Below, piece after piece: positions 11,550-24,863 of a stretch of 64,000 nt of DNA. Origin of the DNA: Pleurodeles waltl. Lineage: Eukaryota > Chordata > Amphibia > Caudata > Salamandridae. The position numbers were made by a program, and so were the translations under genes. The DNA is taken from the NCBI RefSeq assembly GCF_031143425.1, contig NC_090440.1:1269993123-1270057122 (forward strand), read 5' to 3'. The notes beneath the pieces are model-generated. The model ran no database searches. It was not told the origin of the DNA and saw nothing but the letters and a program-made list of their open reading frames with translations. Positions within the stretch are counted from its first letter, which is position 1. Each line of letters begins with the position of its first letter.

Positions 11550-12800
11550 GGGGGTCGAGACTGCAAGAATACTACCATGAGATTGTACACAAGCATGAGA
11601 AAGGTCAGAACCCAGCAGATTACTTTTCAAAAACGCTGCTCATCATTACGCCTGCTACATCGTCCTAGTTATACATCCAGGACGGCCAAAGAATATGTCA
11701 ATTTTATTATGAACTCCAGCACACTAGTGGCTCTGTCTGTGTATCAAATCATTGCTGCCACCAACACTGATCATGACATGACTATTGTCAAATAATTCAT
11801 TGTGAGACAATCTTGGAGATGATGTGCACAGCCTTTGGCTGATAATACTGATTTCCAAAAGTTCAAAAAAGTACTAGATGAGTTAGCCGTCACACAAAAA
11901 GGCCTACTGAGTGGCTCTGGAATCGTCATACCTGATAGCTTAAGACACCTTTCATCGAGCTGGCCCATAAAGGACATTGTGCCATTGTAGCCTCCAAAAG
12001 GCCAATGAGAGAGGGTGTGGTTCCCTCAATTAAATGAGTGAGTAGAAAAAGAATGGAAAACATGCCATATCTGCAATTGCTTGTACCTCAAGGTGATGCA
12101 GCTCCCGGTTACTATGTCTGACCTTCCTGCCCATGCCTGAGAGAGAGTCACTGTTGACGGGAACTCTTGGTAATCAAAGACAAATGTTCCCATTTTCCAT
12201 TGGTGGAACCACTGTCGTCGACATCTCATGATAAAGTCATAAAAAGGCTTGATGGGAGCTTTGCAACTTGGGGTATCCTTGAGATCCTCAAATCTGATAA
12301 TGGCACACCATTCAACAGAGTTCAAAGAGTTTCTGATACGACTCAATGTCAAACACCAAAAGAGTACACCCCTCTGGCTGCAAGCCAGTGGTATAGTCAA
12401 AAGATTTACGGGTTCCCTCAAGAGGGTAATTCGACGAGCGGTTATGGAATGAATCGGTTTGAGCCATGCTATGTGTCATGCCCTCTGGGCCTATCGAGCA
12501 AATCCTCACTCCACAACGGGTGAGAGCCCAGCTACCTTGCTGTTTGTAAAACTACCTCAATGGACATCAATGTATGTTTACAAAGATTGTGACACTTACA
12601 CTACTCATAAGAGCAAAATATAAGCGTCTGCTGGCCAGTGACAACATGCCCAGGAAACTGTTTGAAAAAGGAGACTGGGTACTGGTAACACTGAGACAGA
12701 AATGAACTATGGACACCCCTTTTGACACTGACCCTTTACAGGTGGTGGCGTGCAAGAGACACATGCTGACAGCACATCATCCTGGAAAGTCTATCACTCA
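11550..12800 (+). pseudogene. Ty3/gypsy RNase H-integrase remnant
   Basis: Broken frames on the + strand carry pieces of a gypsy polyprotein in the right order. An RNase H end (EYYHEIVHKHEKGQNPADY, near 11,570-11,630) is followed by an integrase zinc-finger region (HCAIVASKR... then CHIC, near 11,970-12,080). The integrase core comes next, with an S-D-N-G-T-P-F block near 12,290-12,310 and a final W-x-QASG-I-V-x-R-F block near 12,380-12,410. Stops and frameshifts occur throughout. The Asp of SDNG is visible in one frame; the Glu of the usual G-x-V-E-R is not (Lys is read). It belongs to a gypsy lineage different from the Gmr1-like element. Confidence 0.75.
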
Positions 12801-12819
12801 GGACACATCACAGTTTAAT

Positions 12820-15255
12820 CTCAATTCAATTCAATTCAATTCAAAACAATCTTTATTCGGATTTTACTCCATAAAAGAAAAACAGTCTCTTTAGGATAAA
12901 AAAAATTATACAATAATTTTTTTTTTTTTTCCAAATATATTACAAATAAAAGGATAAAAATCTTTGTTGCAACAAATTATGCGATTATTCCTTCTCATAT
13001 CAGAGCTTTTCTAGATAGGACAATTTTTTTCTCTGTTCAATTGCATGTAGGATACATTTTATCACTGCTTCACATTTCTCATTCGTATCCAATTTAAATA
13101 AATAGTTAAAAGCTTCTCTACAGTAAAATAACTTATTAGTAATAAATAGTGGTTTTAATAATTCTTTCCTAATATCATGATAAAATTTGCAAGATATAAT
13201 AAAGTGCATTGTGGATTGTGCAAAACGTCCCACGCAGGGGCACTTCGGTAAGTTTTTACTCCAAATTCTCATTTTTGGGAAGGCTACCAAAAAATGCAAC
13301 ATTCTAAAACGTAATCGGGTCAAATAAAATCTATGCTGAGTATTCACAACTGTCAGTAGATAATTTGGTATTACCTCATTGTTTTTGATCATGTAAAGAG
13401 CTACCGTTGATTTCATGCATTCTCTATTTCCTCTTTCGCTAGCCCTCCAAGCCATTAAATGATTTTTCAGTTCTTTCTTGCTAAATTGGAGAACTATGCC
13501 TGGTTTGTCTAAGTTTGGTATTAGATTTATACCTCTCAACAGATCTTTTAAGTGCATGAACCATGGGATTCTATCCCGATGTTCTAATGTAAGGCAATCT
13601 TTAATAATCTTTCGGGTGAGATGCGTCCCTTCTTTTGACCAAATACCATGCCAAACCGACAACACATTTGTGTATATTAAATCCACCACGTAGGGACTGC
13701 CCAATTCCTTGTGTACCATGTATGTGGAAGTGGTATTTGGGACTGCAAGTAGTCTATTAAAAAATTTATTCTCTAACACTTGTAATGAATGGATCTCGGG
13801 CATCGAACCCCAAAGGGCAGAACCATATGTGATGCTGCTAATTGATTTGCTTTTGTAAATTTGCAGCATTTCCCTTAGGGGTTTATTACCAATTTTATTG
13901 GAGAATCTAAAGATTGCCTCGGTTGTCCTAATATACTTAATTTTGGTAATTTCTAGGTGTTGTTTCCAATGTCCCAAATTAGAAAATTGTATACCCAGAT
14001 ATGTAAATCCATTCACCTCTTCGCATTTGTGGCCCTTAATAAAATGGGTTTTCTTCCTGGCCTTTCCCTGTCCACAAGTCATTACCACTGTTTTACTCAT
14101 ATTCAACATCATATCTCTTTCCTCCATAAATTCCATGAAGCCCTCCATTAGTTGCTGCAACCCATTTGCAGTTCGTGACAACAAAACTGCATCATCTCCA
14201 TATAAAAAGATTGGGATAGAACATTCTCCTATTTCAGGGCAATCAATTTTTAAGTTTTTTAGGTGGGCATCTACACCATTTATGTAAAGAGAGAATAGGA
14301 GCGGCACCAAGACACAACCTTGGCGTATTCCTCTTCCTATCCTAAAGCCTGGTGTACATTCTCCATTTCTTCCATATCTCACCGTGCTGTTAGATTATTG
14401 TATAACTGTGCCAAAAAGCTTATTATATCCGAGGGCGCACCCATATCTGTTAAGACTTTCCACAACTTGGCGTGATTCACCAAATCAAAGGCACGACTAA
14501 GATCTGCAAAACAGAGGAATACATGACCCTTCTTTGCTATTGTATACTTACTTATTATTAAATTAAGATTTATACATTGTTCCAGGGTGCCAACCTCAGG
14601 CCTAAATCCCAATTGAGCCTCTGTAAGTATGTGATTATTTGTTGCCCATGTTTCTAGTCTTTCTACAAGTACTCTTCCCAGCAATTTAACAGAGGTATCC
14701 AGAAGTGAGATTGGCCGATAACATTTGAGGTCGCCTCTATGCCCCTTTTTAAAAATAGGGACAATTATACTTTCACTCCATGATGTTAAAATATATCCCT
14801 TTGTCACACTCAAAAAGACTTGGGTCAAGATAGGGCACCATAAATCAACATGTGTCAGATAGGCATCTACTGGCACCCCGTCAGGGCCTGGCGCCTTCCC
14901 TTTCGAGCATCTTCCCATGGCAAATTTCACTTCCTCTAAACTGACTGGTTTCAAGAAGGGTGGGTTGATCTCAATTATCCCATTATTTGGCGGGTGAGTA
15001 GTCAGGTTCTCTGGGTTAAAAATTGAACCAAAATGAGAAAGCCATTCCAATGAAGGAACATGTACTGTTATTTCGGGTGCATCGCTATCTTTTAGGAAAG
15101 GTTGGTTGATTGTTTTCCAAAATAAAGTATTGTCTCTTAGTGTCGTTGCTTGTTCGAGATTCGCCCATGCCCTAGCTCTCAATTGTGCCTTCCTGGTTTC
15201 TAATGCATGTTTGTAATTAGAACGCTTAATAATTACTTTTTCTCTATTTCTTGGT
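12820..15255 (-). mobile_element. 5'-truncated non-LTR retrotransposon (LINE)
   Basis: Minus-strand element whose 3' end carries a short pentanucleotide repeat (TCAAT units on the + strand at 12,820-12,845). It retains most of a reverse transcriptase and its C-terminal extension. The 5' edge is near 15,255, where reading back meets a stop and then unrelated repeat sequence; no endonuclease domain is present. The clade is unresolved: the catalytic box reads YGDD, which does not settle it between CR1/L2/I-like lineages. Confidence 0.8.
13000..15255 (-). pseudogene. LINE reverse transcriptase broken by one frameshift
   Basis: Two frames meet at 14,379-14,382. The upstream one (from about 15,240, first Met at 15,182) holds the N-terminal RT blocks: KAPGPDGVP (block 1), PIFKKGHRGDLKCYRPISL (block 2), AQLGFRP (block 3) and the first catalytic block with FADLSRAFD. 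The downstream one (14,382 to 13,000, 460 aa) continues with IRQGCVLVPLLFSLYING and the YGDD box. It ends with a Cys/His-rich region (CPCVGRFAQSTMHFIISC) typical of non-LTR C-termini. A single missing base in the run before GGTGAG at the junction explains the break, because similarity passes straight across it. All catalytic residues I can see are present, so the damage is minimal. Confidence 0.85.
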
Positions 15256-16620
15256 CGGGCCTACAGTTTAAACTCATATCTTGAAACTCACCAGCTCCTG
15301 CAACTATGGTGGAGGCAACCGCACTAGCATGTCCTGCCTCTGAGCCTGTGCCACCGCTGCCTGGACCTCGATCACCTCGGATCACCTGAGCTGGCAGACA
15401 AGTGTGAACTCCTTGCATACTGATTGAGGAGATGTGATTTCAAATGATGCCAGGTCTTCCTCCCAACTTTTTGCCAGTCTCCCTTCATTTTTTTCCCTTG
15501 TTTTTGCTGATTTTAGGACTCTGTGAACTTTATCAGTGTTAAAGTGCTTGTGCTCTCTCCCCTAAATTGTGGTAAGTTGGCTTATCCCTAAATGACATAT
15601 TTATTTGGGTTATAAGTCCCTAGTAATGAGCACTACCTGTTCCCAGGGCCTGTAAATTAAGGCCCTGATTTATACTTTTTGATGCAAAACTGCACTAACG
15701 CAGTTTTGCACCAAAATGTTTAGCACTGGCTTGTACCATTTCTGAGCACCAGCCGGGCACCATATTTATAGAATGGTTCAAGCCGGTACAAAGAGTAGGC
15801 TAGCATTAAAAAAATGGTGTTAGCCGGGTGAGACCGGCCGATGGAAGAAGGGGGTTTTGCACCAATAAATGACATTAAGCATGTTAGAGTAAAAAAATGA
15901 CTCTAACCAGCCTAGCGTAATTTTCTGATGCAAACCATCCATACCACATGACAACTGTCTTAAAAAAGACAGGAGTTAGGCCCACCCCCCTAGTGGCCAG
16001 CACAGTTGACCAGGGTCCCCTGGGCATGGTCATTGCATCCAGTGCCATGTATGGGGGCCCATTAAATTAATACTTACCTATACTTATCTGGTATGGGGTC
16101 CTCTGCTGTCCCTTTGATGTGGGTGGGGGTGTCCCTGGAGCCTGGGGAGGGCATCTGTGGGCTTATTCCATGGTGTTCCACCATGGAAATAGGCCCACGG
16201 GTCCTCTAGCGCCTGCTCTGACCCAGGAGTTAAATAATGGTGCAAAGCAAGCAAACATTCAAGTCACCCTAAGGTAGGCCTTAAATGACCCACAGGGCTG
16301 GGTGCAATGTATTCAAAAGACAGGACATGTCCTTTTAAGTTTTACAATCTTTTTTGACTACCTCAAGGCCTATCTCTCCCATAGGATAGCATTGGGACTA
16401 CCTTACTTCTTCTTATAAGTGTAATTCTCTGGAAGAAGTAATTTTGTCTAGTTTGGTGTCTCGGAATTCACAATTTAAAATCACAATGTATGGTGAAGTC
16501 GGGTTTTCATTGCAGTCCTACAAAATGCTACTTTAAGAAAGTTGTCATTTTCCTAATTTAGGCATTTGGTGCCTACTGCCTGTCTCCAATACACATCTGG
16601 GATGGGGTGACAGCTAGACT
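15256..16620 (+). mobile_element. LTR-like repeat, left part (interrupted by L1)
   Basis: Non-coding sequence with phrases I associate with a long LTR-type repeat of salamander genomes (TGCTCTCTCCC, AAGGCCTATCTCTCCCATAGG, CTCACAATTTAAAA-like). Its right edge, TGACAGCTAGACT at 16,608-16,620, reappears as TGATAGCTAGGCT at 60,728-60,740, where the repeat resumes. The family assignment rests on recollection; the split-and-resume pattern is visible in the sequence. A Harbinger-type MITE fragment is embedded at about 15,660-16,245. Confidence 0.55.
15660..16245. mobile_element. MITE-like fragment, Harbinger-type end
   Basis: TAA at 15,657-15,659 is followed by GGCCCTGATTTATAC and a TGATGCAAAACTGC stretch. 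This resembles the left end of H1 (GGCCTATATTTATAC then TATGCAAAACTAC). The matching right end was not found before the surrounding LTR-like repeat resumes near 16,245, so the copy is incomplete. No coding capacity. Confidence 0.5.
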
Positions 16621-16967
16621 TTTTTTAACACACTTTTTAACATCCTTTATTGCATTTTGATAGTAGCCGAAAGCAGTCATTCATTTTCGATTAGTATATA
16701 TTTATAGTGACAATTAATACAGTATTTGGTGATCCCAATATCATAAATCTGGATATTACATGCCAATATTGCTTTAACACCCCCTCCTCCCTCCCTAACA
16801 TATAACCAACAAATGCAGTGCTCCTTTGTCATGTAGTAACTTTCTAGTAGCATACATGGGACTCCGTCTACAGGGGATACCAGGTTACGAGAATCAGCAT
16901 ATTGGCGTTTATAGGTAATCTAGAATGTGGAAGTGGAATTGAAGAGGCAGAGGTGTTTACTTACCCA
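16621..16967 (-). mobile_element. L1 piece 4: 3' UTR and poly(A)
   Basis: Read on the minus strand, this piece contains GCAATAAAGG and then an A-rich end (T run at 16,621-16,626 on the + strand) directly beside the 13 bp duplicated target (16,608-16,620). It is taken as the 3' end of the L1 whose coding pieces lie at 29,931-30,630, 50,564-52,370 and 60,047-60,727. No protein is encoded here; the link rests on orientation, position and the flanking duplication. Confidence 0.6.
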
Positions 16968-17243
16968 GGCCTATATTTATACTTTTTTATGCAAAACTAC
17001 GCCATTTTGGTGCGCCGTGCGGGCGTCAGATTTATACTTTGACGCACGGCAGCGCAAACAACTGGTGGGAATCATTATTTTTGACGCACACCGCGGCGTC
17101 AAGTCGTAAAGGAAAACGACGTTAACGCGGCGGAAATGACTGTGGGTCGATTTATGACACCGCAAACCAGATATGCACCGTTTTTTTGACGCAATAGCGT
17201 CAAAAAACACAGCAAACAGCCATTTCACCAGAGGAGAGCCAAA
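16968..17243. repeat. H1 left terminal and subterminal region
   Basis: Contains the terminal repeat and at least two TTGACGCAC words (near 17,038 and 17,080). A perfect hairpin, TTTTTTGACGC-AATA-GCGTCAAAAAA, lies at 17,182-17,207, ahead of the gene A start at 17,244. In Harbinger elements such subterminal words are candidates for binding by the Myb-like protein or transposase; that role is inferred. Confidence 0.6.
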
Positions 17244-19697
17244 ATGGATCCCAGATGCCTCTACAGACCCCAGGAAGATGACAGCAGACCAGGAACCAGC
17301 CAGGACGACCCACACAAGAACCAGGACACTTTTAAGAAGAAAATAAAGTGTTGCTTCAGTGCAGAGGAGCAGGAAATCCTGGTTAAAGAGGTGACGGAAC
17401 ACCAGCACCAACTGTTTGTCACATCAAAGTTGCCAATCAGTAGGAGAGAGGCAATATGGCAACAAACTGTCGACAAGATTAACAGTGTGGCTGAAGTACG
17501 CAGAACAGTCATCGAGTGCAAGAAACGCTGGCATGACTGCAAGGGCAGGACCAAGGAAAAGATGGCCAGGAACAGGAAGGCAGCACTGCAGACTGGAGGG
17601 GGGAGTCCAGCACACCAGGAGGCCCTGGATCACATTGAGGAGGGGGTCTCAGCCGTCATCCCTGAGGAGATCGTCACAGGGATTCAAGGACAGCGCAGAC
17701 TACCAGGAGACAACGCACATGCAGGGTAAGTCGCATGGGGAATTAAAATGCAATAATGTCAACTGTGGGCATGGGGGGGATACCGACCACTAAATGCATG
17801 GAAGTCATCTAATACATGGAATGGCATGGGATGGCCCGTTCTGAGAAGACCTGGGGCACACCATTACACAACACCAACAACAGTCCCATGGGGGCATGCT
17901 GTCATGCCAACGATGGAGCAAAGGGAAAGGCACGACAGGAGGGAAGGCCACTACGTGAAACTTACATCCTGGCACTCGTCAGCCAACATACCTCCTACAT
18001 TAACTAGGGCCCTATTAGCAATCCTCTAGCCAAACCGACAACTGCAATGTAACTGCGACAACAATTGTCACTACCACCTCTGATCTGTGTGCAGCTCAAG
18101 TAGCCAATGGCACTAACCTCCCCATGGAACATACACACCTAAATTAGGGGGTGAGGATGACATCTGCAACAATCCCCTGAAACAAGACAAAGGCCCCAGT
18201 ACACTCAAATGTCAATGCCCATAGTTGTCACAAACATCAGCCAAAGTAAGCAACAATAGGAGCGACACAGCACTAAGGACACACCCATGCTGCATATGTC
18301 AGGGTCCATCCTGTGCCTGGGTAACAAGGCAACATCCCAAATGTCATACTGCTCAGACAACAGCATTGAGGAGGGGACACATGTAACTGGTCACTGAAAT
18401 ACACCTGCACAGTCAGAGTACGAAATAGGACACTGATACGACTATCAGGGCAATCCAATGTAACACACATTACCCAACATCAGCAGGACCCATTAACAAT
18501 GTCAACATCCATATCAGATCATAACATTGCCACGCATAGGATATGCAACATGTCAATTACATTTAAGTCAATGTGAACGATCAGGGATTGGGGCAGGTCC
18601 AGATTGTTAAGTGTGCTGCCAGGGCCATCAGAACACCCACAGCCAGTGAAAGGTCTCACCATGAGAATGGACATACACGGAGGGTCAAGTAGGACAAGAA
18701 GGTGGCAATTCTCTATTTGGCATAAACCAACACCTAGAGGCGATGAGGCTGACAAGTCTGATAACTCAATAACATACATGTGACACACAGGTGGGCCATA
18801 GGCCTGAAACAATGCCCATCTGAAGGACTGCAGATATTAATACAAAACAAGATCACAAAGTGAATTCATCAAAAGGCAGTTATGTCACGTCAAAATTGTC
18901 ACAACACAGACACACTAATTGTACCCTGTTTCATTGCAGAGGAAGATGGATCTCCTGCCGATATGCCTGTCCCAGATTTCCCTGATGACATGGATGACGA
19001 GCCGATAGACATTCCCCAGGAGACTATCCAAAAGGTCCTTGAAACCCTCCAGACCCCACCTTCAGTCACAAGGAGGAGCACAGAACAAGCAGCCATCGCA
19101 AAGGAACCACCCACCACCCCAATTGTAAGACCTGCCAGCTCCAATACAGCTGAGGACTCAGACGACACTGGCACCAGCTTTGAGAGAACTGTAGTTGGAG
19201 TACAGCGGGAGCTGGCCAAGGAGGTGCGGGTGGGGATGCAAAATATGGCAGCCAGCCTTGAGGGGGTGCGTTCGTGCATGATATCATATGCAGATCAGGC
19301 AGCAGCTATGCAAGCCCTAACATCTATCTTGCAGGAACTGCAGAAAACCCAGAAGGAAATCAGCACAGCTGTAATACAGTTGACCCAACACCTACAACAG
19401 CAATCCTGTCAACGCGTGCATGAATGCAACATTGAACCCCTCAGGGCCGACCTGGCTGCCTACCATCGTGATGTGGCTGCTATTCTCAAGAACCAGCAGG
19501 CCTTCCTTGCAGCAGTACTGCCCTTAAGACCTTCACAGGGAGCAGCGACCGGGATGTCTAACTCCACGTCTTCTAACACTGAGGTGTGTGTTGCCCCTTC
19601 ACAACCAACAACAAGGACAAAGCAGGCAACACACACATCAGAAGAAGAAGACATGGAACAGATCACATTCACAAGAAAAATGACCCGGAAGCACTAG
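17244..19697 (+). CDS. H1 gene A: Myb/MADF-like protein, two exons
   Basis: Exon 1 (17,244-17,725) starts at an ATG in good context and encodes a Myb/SANT or MADF-type helix-turn-helix region. It starts with FSAEEQEILVKEV, has tryptophans in REAIWQQ and KKRWHDCKG, and carries a basic stretch after it. In Harbinger transposons such proteins bind the element ends and help carry the transposase into the nucleus. After a GGTAAGT donor, exon 2 (18,940-19,697) follows an AG acceptor. It encodes an acidic, Pro/Thr-rich linker and a long amphipathic helix (about VQRELAKEV to HLQQQ) likely to be a coiled coil. Donor and acceptor phases disagree for the main frame; switching to the next frame near 17,685 makes them agree, so a 1-base indel late in exon 1 is likely. 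Confidence 0.7.
17726..18939 (+). other. Intron of H1 gene A
   Basis: Begins GTAAGT and ends TTTCATTGCAG. About 1.2 kb without a supported frame. Gene A of the other Harbinger copies has its intron at the equivalent point but much shorter (about 330-370 bp). Confidence 0.6.
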
Positions 19698-21277
19698 TCC
19701 CTGCCACATGGCCAACTATTACCAAAGTCCTGCGTTTTGAAACATGACAGTCTTACAACAACTGTACTCAAGCACTGTTCTGCTAACAACTGTATATCTT
19801 GTCACCTAGCCCAGTGATTGTCTCTCTCCTACTCATTGGCTAAGTCTGTCCCTCTGCACTGTCTGAAACAGCAACCCCAGCATGACAAAAGCATTTTGGT
19901 AAACCCTTGTGTTGGATCACAATGGAAGATATCACTATAATGGACTCACAATCATGGACAATGTACATATAGCACTACAGCACTTTTCAATAAATAGCAC
20001 TTACACAACAAATCTGTCTCTGGGTAATGTGACATATCAACTGCCCAGTAGATAATTGAAATGTCCCTACTGTCAAATAACGTAGCTTGTCAATACAACT
20101 GTCCAGATATTATGTAGTTAGAGAAATCTGCACAGTGACCATGATTGCATCATACTCTGCCCATCCTGAGGGAATAATCTGATGAAGTGAGAAACCATAC
20201 ACCACCATGCTGTGTAGGACAGAAGAATGCTTCCTCAGGGGATAACTAAGTCATCAAATAGTGCCTGCTAAATGTTGTCAACATGCAGAAATAACACAAT
20301 AAACATACCACACTACTCTAAGTAAATACAAAAAAAACTGCACAAATGAAGGTGTCTGAGTTAACATACAAATAGGTAATCATGCCGAACTGTGTCACAA
20401 ATGATGTATGAGGGTCATGAAGACAAGAATACAAGATTGCCAATGAGAACTCATCTTATAAGGGTGTGCATGATCATCTCACTGCAGTCAGACCTAAAAC
20501 TGTTTCCCCAATATCAAGTCTGGAAGCACTGTTAGTGACTTTGAAAACACACTTATCAACATAACACATTGGGAACCATATTAACTGTGATTGGTGGTTG
20601 CAACAAAGGGTAGACACTTTGCAAGGTAGCTCTGGGTTAGCTGCCAATTGTACAGCTCAGTTGGGATTTGTTTGTGGCATTGGACACAGATGTTATAGTA
20701 CAAAAGAGATGTACACGGAATCCAAACCCACGATCAAGTACCATTCAACACATACTATTAAGGGGTAACCAAATATTTATTAAAAGCTAACCATAGATGA
20801 GGAAACTGAAGGAAAAATCTTACCTACCCTAATCTACCCTGACTACTCATTACCCACAACTGTCCCTAACTAAGCTAAGTTACACTTACTTATCACATGT
20901 AACGAAACGTTCTAAACATCTACCCCCAACCCCCCTTATGAGACGGGACACATTGCGGACAACACATACTAACCTAAACACATACTATACTATTGTAAAC
21001 AAATATATTTTTTTTGTGATTTTTTTTTTTTTTTTTTGTGATTTTTTTTTTTTTATTTATTTTTTTACACACAAGAACCCCAACATAGCCCCCACCCACC
21101 CACCCACACATGTAATAAGTCAAAAAAGAAACAAGCAGGACCCCCTACCCCCCACCCACTAACACTGACTAAACTAACAGCCTATACTAACCTAACACTA
21201 AGCCCCCTAAGCCCAATAACTATAAGATCAAGGAAAGTGGAGGGAGGGGAGGGTATCATGTCCATCTATTCAACTGT
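19698..21277. other. H1 spacer between genes A and B
   Basis: Convergent 3' flanks of gene A (+) and gene B (-). Contains an AATAAA-type signal near 19,990 (CAATAAATAG) for gene A, and T-rich tracts at 21,007-21,065 that produce a spurious Phe-rich frame. No further gene was seen. Confidence 0.5.
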
Positions 21278-24200
21278 CTAGAGGTTGGCACTCTGGAGGG
21301 TCCTCTTTATATCCTTGACCCGCCGTTTAATGTGCCGCACGTCCCGGCTCAGGTGGCTCACCTTGCGCAGCACTTTGTCCATCTTGTGTTCAAGTCTATT
21401 GAAGGCTGCAGGATCAACAGCTGGAGCAGTGGCAGTCTGGGTACCGGTGGAGGAGGTCTGTGAGGGCTGTCCTGCACCAGTGGCAATGCTGGGGCTAGGA
21501 AGTCCAGCAGATGTAGAATCAACAGAGGCAGATGTGGGTGGGGCCACCTGGTTCTGATTGGTGGTTGTTTCTGTGGTGGCTGTGGTTGGCACAGTAGGCC
21601 CACCTTTGGGAAGGCTCGCCATGCCCCGGAGGCACGTTCATGGCGATATCGCCGGTCCATCCTCCGGAACCCCGACTCCACCAGCAGGATGTGCTGGTAT
21701 AGCATGGCCCGACGCTGAAATTCACGGACCTGGTCTGGAGTCATGTTAGCTGCTGTGAAGACAAATGCAGATATGCCACATTAGTAACTGCATTGTGTGA
21801 AACGGCACAGCAAGTTAATCAGACATTACATCTACTGTACTTCTAACAGCTCATATCACGATACAGAGAATCGAATGTCCCTGAAGAAGTACATGGCAGG
21901 CCAGACAACAAAGGTCACATCACACAAAGCACATCCATAACCCACAAGATGGGTAACAACTGGCCTTGACTTGCAATCTGAGTTCTGACAGTTAACATCT
22001 AAGAATCATGCTGCATATCCTCCACCAAGAGCTGGGCTTCAAATGTCAGTGTACGGAAAGCAAAACTAAAGCCATATGGTCTGCAAGTTGTAACTGGACT
22101 GTCCAGTATGGTACCAAGTGCCAAACCTGAGTGTGTATACTACTATGCAACCAAACCGTCACTTATTCACAGGTATGTGTCACATACTGGTAGCATCAAT
22201 ACTAGGTACCCCATTCACAAACCCATGGCCGTGTTTGAGGGGGGGCGGTGGATACACAACTATAATTTGCCAACAACATGTACACCGAGGAGTGTATAGG
22301 CTAATCCACACATGTTTGTCTCTACAGACACACCACTGGTAAGGTCTATCTACAATTTGGAGTCGGCAAACCCTAGAGCACTCATAGGGTCAGACATGTC
22401 AGGAAAATCAGAACTTAGTACACAACATATACTTCCAGTGAGGCCTGACTTACATCAGACACAGAGTTCCTAGAACACCCATGATCATGAATTCCATGCA
22501 CACCTAGGCCATTACACTCAGGTTCCACAGACTTGATGCACTACATGTGGAAGTACATGCTGCTAGGAGGTTCTACCTACCGTTTCAAACTTACGTAGGT
22601 AAATAGTGAAGCAGATGTCTATTCAGAAGCTATTAGCTCCACCAATCTTAGAGAATGTGGGTCTGACAGCCTGACTAAATAGGGGCTGACTTCCATTGCG
22701 ACTCTTGGTGATACAAATGTCAGAGACATGACTATCCCCTGTACTCACAGTGGGGCCTACAGGGATGTCCTACAATCCCTACATGATACCATTGGATACA
22801 CATTGGCTAACTCAAAACATGTGAGAACTGCATTCCCACTCATGGAACAAGTGAAAAACGTGCCCAACGCATCACACCTTGCTATGCGTCCAACTCACAC
22901 GAGTCCATAACCAGCAAACACAACACATAACAGACATATCAACACTTACTGTAGTGGTCGGGGTCCTCAAATGTCGCCACCTCTCCCACAGTGTAGGGCG
23001 CCGGTCCACCTGTAAGGTATTGAAGGAAGAAATGTGCTCAAAATCTGTGCCAGTGCAACATTTTCAGTATCATTTACAATGTGTAGACTGAATAAGGACA
23101 TGGCAGCCATTCAGACACGATGGTACTGCATCTGATATTTCACGGCCAACTTGTACATAGCATGGGTCTCCTGTGACAGTTACACACATATCTGCACACA
23201 TACATTGGCCCTAACTATCATGTGGTTGCAAACTTGCCCCATAATTGGTGAGCACTAAAAAATATGGAGTGTAATCGTCTCATCATGTGCATCCAAGAGA
23301 AACATCCAACGCCTGGTTACTTGAGGACTGCATTACCAGTCAAACATGCCTTGTGGCCATGACACATTTAGTGCACATAGGCCCAATGTACTGAGGGAGG
23401 GGCAGGGACTCCTGTAAGCCATCCTGTTGTTACAGTATAGTCAATTGATGTGGCCCAGCTATGGTAATTTGCACCAACCATGGAGATGTGAAGCCATGTG
23501 CATACGCTTGGACTGCCATCCATATTTGGATTGTGGCTCAACCGATTCCAACAAACATCTTAAGATGTTAGCTGAGGGCACCTTACACCTTTTCACGATG
23601 TTTTCAAATCATTAACTGACATGTATCCAAAAAGATCAAGAAACACAATAATCCCACACATTCATAGTACTTCTGTGAACTCTTTCCTTCCACACTCACC
23701 AGACTAACATGAGACCAATGTTTGAGCCACTTTGCTATTATCAATTGACGTGAAGGCAGCACTCATTTTCAGCATCATGTAGTGATTCTAAAGTCAGTCT
23801 AGCAATTGCATCAACATTGTTGGCCTAAATGTTGGTACATCTGTACTTCTCTGTCAATAATACCCTATATAGACAGGATTGGCTCCTATTTTGTTAGCTG
23901 TGCTGACAAAAAGGCCGCACCAATTTCCTTCATGGTAAAGTTACCTGTAAGTTTGCTGAGCACGTGCTACCTGAGAGCTAGCAATTGTGATCCTTGCCAT
24001 AGTGCATCAATGATCCCCTTATATTTCCCCAAAATTACACACAGTCATCAAGTTAGCTGGCAGACATTGCACTAATCCACTGATCTCACTACAGAGCATT
24101 TAATCGTGCACAATAACAATAGTCGTACTCACCAACAGTGCTACCAATCATGATTCCCAGGTGCTCCAAGAGATCCTGCTCCCTGGTGATGAGGTCAGCC

Positions 24201-24391
24201 CACTGGTGCTTCAGCTGGTGGTCACTCCTCTGGCTGGCATACACATGCTGCAGGTGATGCAGCACCTTTCCCCACCGGATTCTGTGCGCCTCTGTCGGGT
24301 ACCCCTGTATGACCCTGCCCCCTGCCTGGATCATGAATGGTAAGAAATGTGTCACCAGCCAGATGAAGCCCCCCAACTCCTCTTCCCCCAT
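21278..24391 (-). CDS. H1 gene B: trihelix-like protein, three exons
   Basis: Exon 1 runs from the ATG at 24,391 to a GTGAGT donor near 24,130. It encodes a helical DNA-binding-like region with spaced tryptophans (GGFIWLV, IRWGKVLHHL, HQWADLI), which recalls Myb/trihelix domains. Exon 2 is small (about 23,010-22,955; encodes APYTVGEVATFEDPDHY) and keeps phase at both junctions. Exon 3 (from about 21,759) encodes MTPDQVREFQRR and an Arg-rich helix. It then shifts frame near 21,615 into a Thr/Pro-rich linker and a C-terminal heptad-like helix (FNRLEHKMDKVLRKVSHL) ending at 21,278. The last shift suggests one indel. The role is unknown: probably an accessory DNA-binding or oligomerising protein. 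H2 and H3 carry an equivalent gene elsewhere in their layout. Confidence 0.6.
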
Positions 24392-24863
24392 CCTGCCAAG
24401 ACGTGGCCTACCAGACAGACTTATAATTGAAGAGAAGGAATAGGGGTAAAAGAAATAGAAAGGGGAAATGGGTGAAAGTAGGGGTAAAAAGACAGAAAAA
24501 AAGTACACCTAAACACTAAAAGAGCCCAACTATCCCCAAACTAACACTACCCACAACAGACTCCCACAAACAAGAAATATTCAAGATAAATGGACAAATG
24601 TAGACAAAACACAGTACTACAGTATACACAAACAATATTTATTTCACAAAAGGACTTTATAGATAGCACACAGGACAAAAACAGCACAAAATCTCTGAAC
24701 AACACTCTCTACACAGCCACACAGTCTAGAAGGATCATAGACTGCAACGTGAAAGTGAAAGTACACCGACTGTACATGATCTGTAAACAGGATATCCTAT
24801 TACATCACATCCTGTATGAAAAGTCCCGCCTTTTTCGCGTTAGGTGTCATTTTTTTGTTGCAC

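Noticed and set aside
20938..21162. Phe-rich frame that looks like a membrane segment
   Set aside because: It is produced by T-rich tracts between H1 genes A and B.
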